64,000 nucleotides of DNA from Rhizobium ecuadorense (GTDB lineage Bacteria; Pseudomonadota; Alphaproteobacteria; Rhizobiales; Rhizobiaceae): contig NZ_LFIO01001796.1 of the NCBI RefSeq assembly GCF_001187535.1, positions 124,001-188,000 on the forward strand, read 5' to 3'. This document shows positions 61,012-64,000 of this stretch, in pieces. Position 1 is the stretch's first letter; every line of letters starts with the position of its first letter. The position numbers and the translations under genes are program-made. The notes under the pieces are model-generated. The model did not search any database, had not been told where the DNA came from, and worked only from the letters and a program-made list of their open reading frames with translations.

Positions 61012-61126
61012 AAAAAAAGAGGGCCACCGGAAAACCAGGGCCCTTTTAATTGTGAAGGTCAAAAACCTCCAGAGGGGAACAGCTAATGCGGTGGTACTGG
61101 GAGAGAAACCACAAGATGCATCAGCT
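61012..61126 (-). ncRNA. abcR: AbcR-type trans-acting small RNA (first copy)
   Basis: On the minus strand a -35 TTGAAA (61156-61161) and -10 CATATC (61133-61138) spaced by 17 bases predict a start near 61126. The RNA would be about 115 nt, with a hairpin GTGGT/ACCAC displaying CUCCCA in its loop, then UUCCCCUC, and an intrinsic terminator (arms 61020-61025 and 61039-61044) with seven T. These are the hallmarks of AbcR/alpha-r15 RNAs, Hfq-dependent repressors of ABC transporter mRNAs. The arsR-lsrB setting matches the known locus. Confidence 0.9.
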
Positions 61127-61132
61127 GAGAGA

Positions 61133-61161
61133 GATATGGTGCTTCATTGAGCAGGTTTCAA
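61133..61161 (-). promoter_or_regulatory. Promoter of the first AbcR copy
   Basis: Minus-strand -35 TTGAAA at 61156-61161 and -10 CATATC at 61133-61138, 17-base spacer. The second copy shares the same -10 and spacing. Confidence 0.7.
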
Positions 61162-61167
61162 TGCTTT

Positions 61168-61189
61168 TTTGTGCATGCCTGCTATGCGC
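61168..61189. promoter_or_regulatory. Conserved dyad upstream of the first AbcR promoter
   Basis: TTTGTGCATGCCTGCTATGCGC with core GCAT-N7-ATGC, six bases beyond the -35. The same block occurs at the same distance in the second copy. Candidate binding site for the LysR regulator LsrB/VtlR. Confidence 0.6.
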
Positions 61190-61233
61190 CGCACAATTTT
61201 TTTGCGGTGCGGCATTTCCCGAAGGGCCAAGGC

Positions 61234-61349
61234 AAAAAAAGAGGGCCACTGGAAAACCAGGGCCCTTATAAGTGTGAAGGTCAAAAACCTCCAGAGGGGA
61301 ACAGCTAATGCGGTGGAACTGGGAGGAAAAGCCACCATGTGCATCAGCT
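61234..61349 (-). ncRNA. abcR: AbcR-type trans-acting small RNA (second copy)
   Basis: A tandem homologue of the first copy, offset by about 222 bases. -35 TTGCCG (61379-61384), -10 CATATC (61356-61361), predicted start near 61349 and length about 116 nt. The CUCCCA loop lies in a GGTGG/CCACC stem; the UUCCCCUCUGGAGG segment is identical to copy one; the terminator (arms 61242-61247 and 61261-61266) also has seven T. Differences concentrate in the 5' hairpin stem, with compensatory changes. I cannot say which copy is AbcR1 or AbcR2. Confidence 0.9.
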
Positions 61350-61355
61350 ATGTGC

Positions 61356-61384
61356 GATATGGTGGTTTAATGGGCAAACGGCAA
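61356..61384 (-). promoter_or_regulatory. Promoter of the second AbcR copy
   Basis: Minus-strand -35 TTGCCG at 61379-61384 and -10 CATATC at 61356-61361 with a 17-base spacer. Confidence 0.7.
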
Positions 61385-61390
61385 CCCTTA

Positions 61391-61412
61391 TTTGTGCATG
61401 CCAGTTATGCGC
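61391..61412. promoter_or_regulatory. Conserved dyad upstream of the second AbcR promoter
   Basis: TTTGTGCATGCCAGTTATGCGC, again GCAT-N7-ATGC at six bases beyond the -35. A further palindrome TATGGAA-atca-TTCCATA lies just upstream at 61424-61441 and is not shared with the first copy. Confidence 0.6.
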
Positions 61413-61450
61413 TGTCCGCATAGTATGGAAATCATTCCATAAATCTGGCC

Positions 61451-61557
61451 TAGATCCGGATGATTTAAGGCCAATCCGGCCTAAAATCGTCCGGATCTAA
61501 ATCAAGAGAGGATGATGTCGACCGAAAACCGCTCACACTTTTCGGCATCATGCTCTA
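61451..61557. repeat. RIME-type two-palindrome repeat (copy 7)
   Basis: First palindrome 61451-61472 / 61478-61499 (22-bp arms, two mismatches); second AGAGGATGATG (61507-61517) / CATCATGCTCT (61546-61556) enclosing CCGAAAA/TTTTCGG. The second half nearly equals copy 1. The terminal CTA (61555-61557), read leftward, is the TAG stop of lsrB. Confidence 0.87.
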
Positions 61558-62451
61558 GAAATTCCAGTTTCTAGCCTTGCTGACGATGAAGTCACGGAAA
61601 GCCTTCAGCTTGGCGGCGTTCTTGATCTCATCGGGATAGCAGAAATAGGTGTCGAAGGAGGGGACGTCGGCATTGATCGCCAGCTGGATCAGGCCGGGAT
61701 CGCGGCCGACGATATAATCGGGCAGGCAGGCGACGCCAATGCCGAGCAGGGCGGCGCGCTTGATCGAGGTTTGGCTGTTGATCTGCAGGTGCGGGATGCG
61801 TTTGTTATCCGACGAGCGGCCGGCAACTTCAAGCCAGTTGACGTCGAGCAGGTAGCTCGGCGCCGGCTCGCCGAAGGTGATGATGCGGTGATTGTCGAGA
61901 TCCTCGATCTTCTGCGGCTCGCCGTGGCGGTTGATGTAGGAGGGGGCGGCATAGACGTGCATGTGCACGGTGAAGAGCTTGCGCTGGATGAGGTCGGACT
62001 GCTGCGGCTGGCGCAGGCGGATGGCGCAGTCGGCATGGCGCATGTTCACATCCACTTCCTCGTTGTCGAGGATCAGCTGGATCTGCACATCGGGATAAAG
62101 CTGCAGGAATTCCTGGATCTTGTCGGTGAGCCAGCCCTGGCCGAGACCGACCGTCGTCGTCACGCGCAGCTTGCCGGACGGCGTCTCGTTCGTCTCCGTG
62201 AGCTGCATCTTCACAGTTTCGAGCTTCAGCAGCACGTCATGGGCGGTGCGGTAGAGCAGCTCGCCCTGTTCCGTCAGGATCAGGCCGCGCGCATGGCGGT
62301 GAAACAGCTTGGTGCCGACATCCTGCTCCAGCGCGCTGACCTGGCGGCTGATGGCGGATTGGGACAGATGCAGTTTATCCGCCGCATGCGTGAACGAGCC
62401 CGCCTCGGCAGCTGCGTGAAAAATACGCAGCTTGTCCCAATCCAATGGCAT
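61555..62451 (-). CDS. lsrB: LysR-family regulator LsrB/VtlR
   Basis: Protein of 298 residues from the start at 62451 (MPLDWDKLRIFHAAAEAG); an ATG 15 bases upstream is an alternative. The HTH is SFTHAADKLHLSQSAISRQVSALEQ (in two parts), followed by an effector domain with Cys residues in ADCAIRL, VACLPDY and FCYPD. Sinorhizobium LsrB is a redox-responsive symbiosis regulator, and its Brucella and Agrobacterium orthologue VtlR activates abcR sRNAs encoded alongside. The tandem sRNAs directly downstream fit that link. Confidence 0.92.
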   Translation of the reverse strand: MPLDWDKLRIFHAAAEAGSFTHAADKLHLSQSAISRQVSALEQDVGTKLFHRHARGLILTEQGELLYRTAHDVLLKLETVKMQLTETNETPSGKLRVTTTVGLGQGWLTDKIQEFLQLYPDVQIQLILDNEEVDVNMRHADCAIRLRQPQQSDLIQRKLFTVHMHVYAAPSYINRHGEPQKIEDLDNHRIITFGEPAPSYLLDVNWLEVAGRSSDNKRIPHLQINSQTSIKRAALLGIGVACLPDYIVGRDPGLIQLAINADVPSFDTYFCYPDEIKNAAKLKAFRDFIVSKARNWNF

Positions 62452-62473
62452 TCCCCCACCCCGCATGCCGATC

Positions 62474-63448
62474 TTACTCCGCTGCCACGGCGACGGGCAC
62501 GTGGCTCGTCAGATAGCGTTCGGCTTCAAGCGCCGCCATGCAGCCCAGGCCGGCAGCGGTGATCGCCTGGCGGAACGTATCGTCGGTCACGTCGCCGGCG
62601 GCATAGACCCCTTCGAGGCTGGTCGCGGTCGAATCCGGCGCGGTCCAGAGATAGCCGTTGTCCTTCAGCTTCAGCTTGTCCTTGAAGAGCTCGGTTGCCG
62701 GCGCATGGCCGATGGCGACGAAGACGCCGTCGATCGGCATCTCGGTGATCGCGCCGGTCCTGGTGTCGCGCAGCCGCGCGCCGGTGACGGATTGCGGCAT
62801 CGGGGGCTTGGCCGGCGTGCCGGTGATTTCGGCCACCTCGGTGTTCCACAGTACCTTGACATTCTCCTTGGAGAACAGGCGTTCCTGCAGGATCTTTTCG
62901 GCGCGGAAGAAGTCGCGGCGGTGGACCAATGTCACCGACTTGGCGATGTTGGAGAGATAGAGCGCCTCCTCGACGGCGCTGTTGCCGCCGCCGACCACGA
63001 TCACATCCTTGTTGCGATAGAAGAAGCCGTCGCAGGTAGCGCAGGCCGAGACGCCGAAGCCCTGGAAATGCTGCTCGCTCTCGATGCCGAGCCATTTGGC
63101 CTTGGCGCCGGTGGCGATGATCAGCGTGTCAGCCGTCCAGACCTGGCCGCTGTCGGTGCGGGCGACGAAGGGGCGCTGGTTCATGTCGACTTCGGTGACG
63201 AGGTCGTTGACGATCTCGGCGCCGACATGTTTTGCCTGCTGCAGCATCTGCTCCATCAGCCAGGGACCCTGGATCGGATCGGCAAAGCCCGGATAATTCT
63301 CGACATCGGTGGTGATCATCAGCTGGCCACCCTGTTCGAGGCCGGCGATCAAAACCGGCTTCAGCATGGCGCGCGCGGCATAGACCGCGGCTGTATAGCC
63401 TGCGGGTCCGGAACCGATGATGAGCACCTTCGTATGGCGGGCGGGCAT
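62474..63448 (-). CDS. trxB: Thioredoxin reductase
   Basis: Protein of 324 residues. FAD-binding GSGPAGYTAAVYAAR is at the N-terminus, the redox-active disulfide is CATC in SACATCDGFFYRNK near residue 136, the NADPH site is VVGGGNSAVEEAL, and the second FAD motif GVYAAGDVTDD is near the C-terminus. It reduces thioredoxin with NADPH in the cytoplasm. It lies just upstream of lsrB on the same strand (22 bases), an order seen across Rhizobiales that links redox homeostasis with LsrB. Confidence 0.97.
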   Translation of the reverse strand: MPARHTKVLIIGSGPAGYTAAVYAARAMLKPVLIAGLEQGGQLMITTDVENYPGFADPIQGPWLMEQMLQQAKHVGAEIVNDLVTEVDMNQRPFVARTDSGQVWTADTLIIATGAKAKWLGIESEQHFQGFGVSACATCDGFFYRNKDVIVVGGGNSAVEEALYLSNIAKSVTLVHRRDFFRAEKILQERLFSKENVKVLWNTEVAEITGTPAKPPMPQSVTGARLRDTRTGAITEMPIDGVFVAIGHAPATELFKDKLKLKDNGYLWTAPDSTATSLEGVYAAGDVTDDTFRQAITAAGLGCMAALEAERYLTSHVPVAVAAE

Positions 63449-63679
63449 GTCATTTCCTTTCGACTGGCAGGAGGGCGGCGGCTAAGTGGCGATTGCGGCC
63501 GTTTCGCGGTCCTCGCGCCATTTATGAACGTCCAATGCTTTTATTCAAGGGCAGCCTTGCGTTACCAACAAGGCAAATCGTCCTGTTGTGCAAGAATCCG
63601 TCATCGGCGTGAAACATTCTTGCGTATTCCGCCGCTTTATATAGAAGCTCCCCGCGGAGAATTAAAGAAAGGCAATGAT

Positions 63680-64000
63680 GTGGGTCGCGCCGAACTCGAC
63701 GTCATCGATATAAAGATCCTCCGGGAATTGCAGGCCGATGGCCGCATGACCAATGTGGAGCTTGCCGATCGTGTCGGCATTTCGGCGCCGCCCTGCCTGC
63801 GCCGGGTGCGCAAGCTCGAGGAAGCCGGCATCATCGAAGGCTACCATGCGATGCTGAACAGCCCGCGGCTCGGCTTCGATCTCGTCGCTTTCTGCATGGT
63901 CGGCCTCAAGCATCAGTCGGAAGGCAATCTCAAAGCCTTTGCAGCCGCCACAGCCGAATGGCCGCTGGTGCGCCAGGCCTGGATGGTCTCCGGCGACAGC
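63680..64000 (+). CDS. Lrp/AsnC-family transcriptional regulator (3' end beyond window)
   Basis: The first 107 codons of an Lrp-type regulator from a GTG at 63680, with AAAGG seven bases upstream. The HTH is clear: LDVIDIKILRELQADGRMTNVELADRVGISAPPCLRRVRKLE (in parts), then the RAM domain begins (FDLVAFCMVGLKHQS). It is divergent from trxB. The reading frame runs off the window without a stop, so length and C-terminus are unknown. Confidence 0.92.
   Translation, partial: MGRAELDVIDIKILRELQADGRMTNVELADRVGISAPPCLRRVRKLEEAGIIEGYHAMLNSPRLGFDLVAFCMVGLKHQSEGNLKAFAAATAEWPLVRQAWMVSGDS

Noticed and set aside
60898..61554. Tandem repeats of about 222 bases considered as a CRISPR or transposon duplication
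   Set aside because: Units are too long for CRISPR, there are only two, and each contains a complete promoter-RNA-terminator arrangement matching AbcR sRNAs.
1..64000. tRNA, rRNA and classical riboswitch genes
   Set aside because: No cloverleaf with CCA-adjacent acceptor stem, rRNA segment or recognisable riboswitch core was found on either strand by eye; a covariance search would be decisive.

Overview
This window looks like chromosomal DNA of a fast-growing rhizobium of the Rhizobium leguminosarum/etli type. Support comes from the high G+C, alphaproteobacterial versions of the housekeeping genes (petABC, hemF, apt, rplY-pth, lgt, trxB), two-palindrome intergenic repeats of the RIME kind described in rhizobia, and the neighbourhood arsR - two tandem AbcR-type small RNAs - lsrB - trxB known from Sinorhizobium, Agrobacterium and Brucella relatives. 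The assignment rests on recognised sequence and gene order, not on a database search. I see no rRNA, tRNA, prophage, intact insertion sequence or CRISPR array.

Layout. 1-5.6 kb: cca, two small unknown proteins, hemF, a Na+/phosphate transporter and trmL. 6-11.8 kb: two paralogous half-size ABC exporters flanking a parDE toxin-antitoxin module and an orphan antitoxin-like gene, then a membrane-anchored EEP-type hydrolase. 12-15.5 kb: the cytochrome bc1 operon petABC with a good terminator, then apt. 15.5-20.7 kb: a MaoC hydratase pair, a membrane protein, ychF, clpS, a GNAT enzyme and pth. 20.8-24.7 kb: a periplasmic binding protein and a GGDEF-EAL protein lying between pth and rplY. 25-33.3 kb: an exported protein, prs, a lipoprotein, then the leftward run lgt - NDUFAF7-like methyltransferase - pgeF - M24-like hydrolase, and ubiK. 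33.7-37.7 kb: YbjN, proC, a CsaA-like protein, an MBL hydrolase, an SH3b/DUF1236 protein and a glycine-rich membrane protein. 37.8-41.4 kb: a decayed ilvE remnant, then a MarR regulator, an OmpR-family regulator and a histidine kinase (a petPR-like set), then an HxlR regulator facing an SDR. 42.4-49.6 kb: a BA14K-like protein, cspA with an upstream mini-ORF, an EamA exporter, DUF3052, a PQQ-type sugar dehydrogenase, and a class GN-type sortase with its VIT/VWA substrate. 50-59.3 kb: aspartate aminotransferase, a Phd/PIN toxin-antitoxin pair, a GT8 glycosyltransferase, a possible sialyltransferase-like protein, a Ca2+/H+ antiporter, DUF2188, GrpB, a LysR regulator with a divergent NmrA-type oxidoreductase, and an APH kinase. 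59.3-64 kb: an ene-reductase with its ArsR regulator and a 42-residue membrane peptide, tandem AbcR sRNAs, lsrB, trxB and a truncated Lrp/AsnC regulator.

The main observations are: (i) seven two-palindrome repeats, six of which have a terminus that contains the stop codon of the neighbouring gene; (ii) a dyad conserved at identical spacing upstream of both AbcR sRNA promoters, a candidate LsrB/VtlR site; (iii) a 14-codon upstream ORF whose Shine-Dalgarno lies in a hairpin in the cspA leader; (iv) a sortase/substrate pair with an LPQTA sorting signal; (v) a periplasmic binding protein coupled to a GGDEF-EAL enzyme between rplY and pth; and (vi) an ilvE fossil with a large internal deletion.
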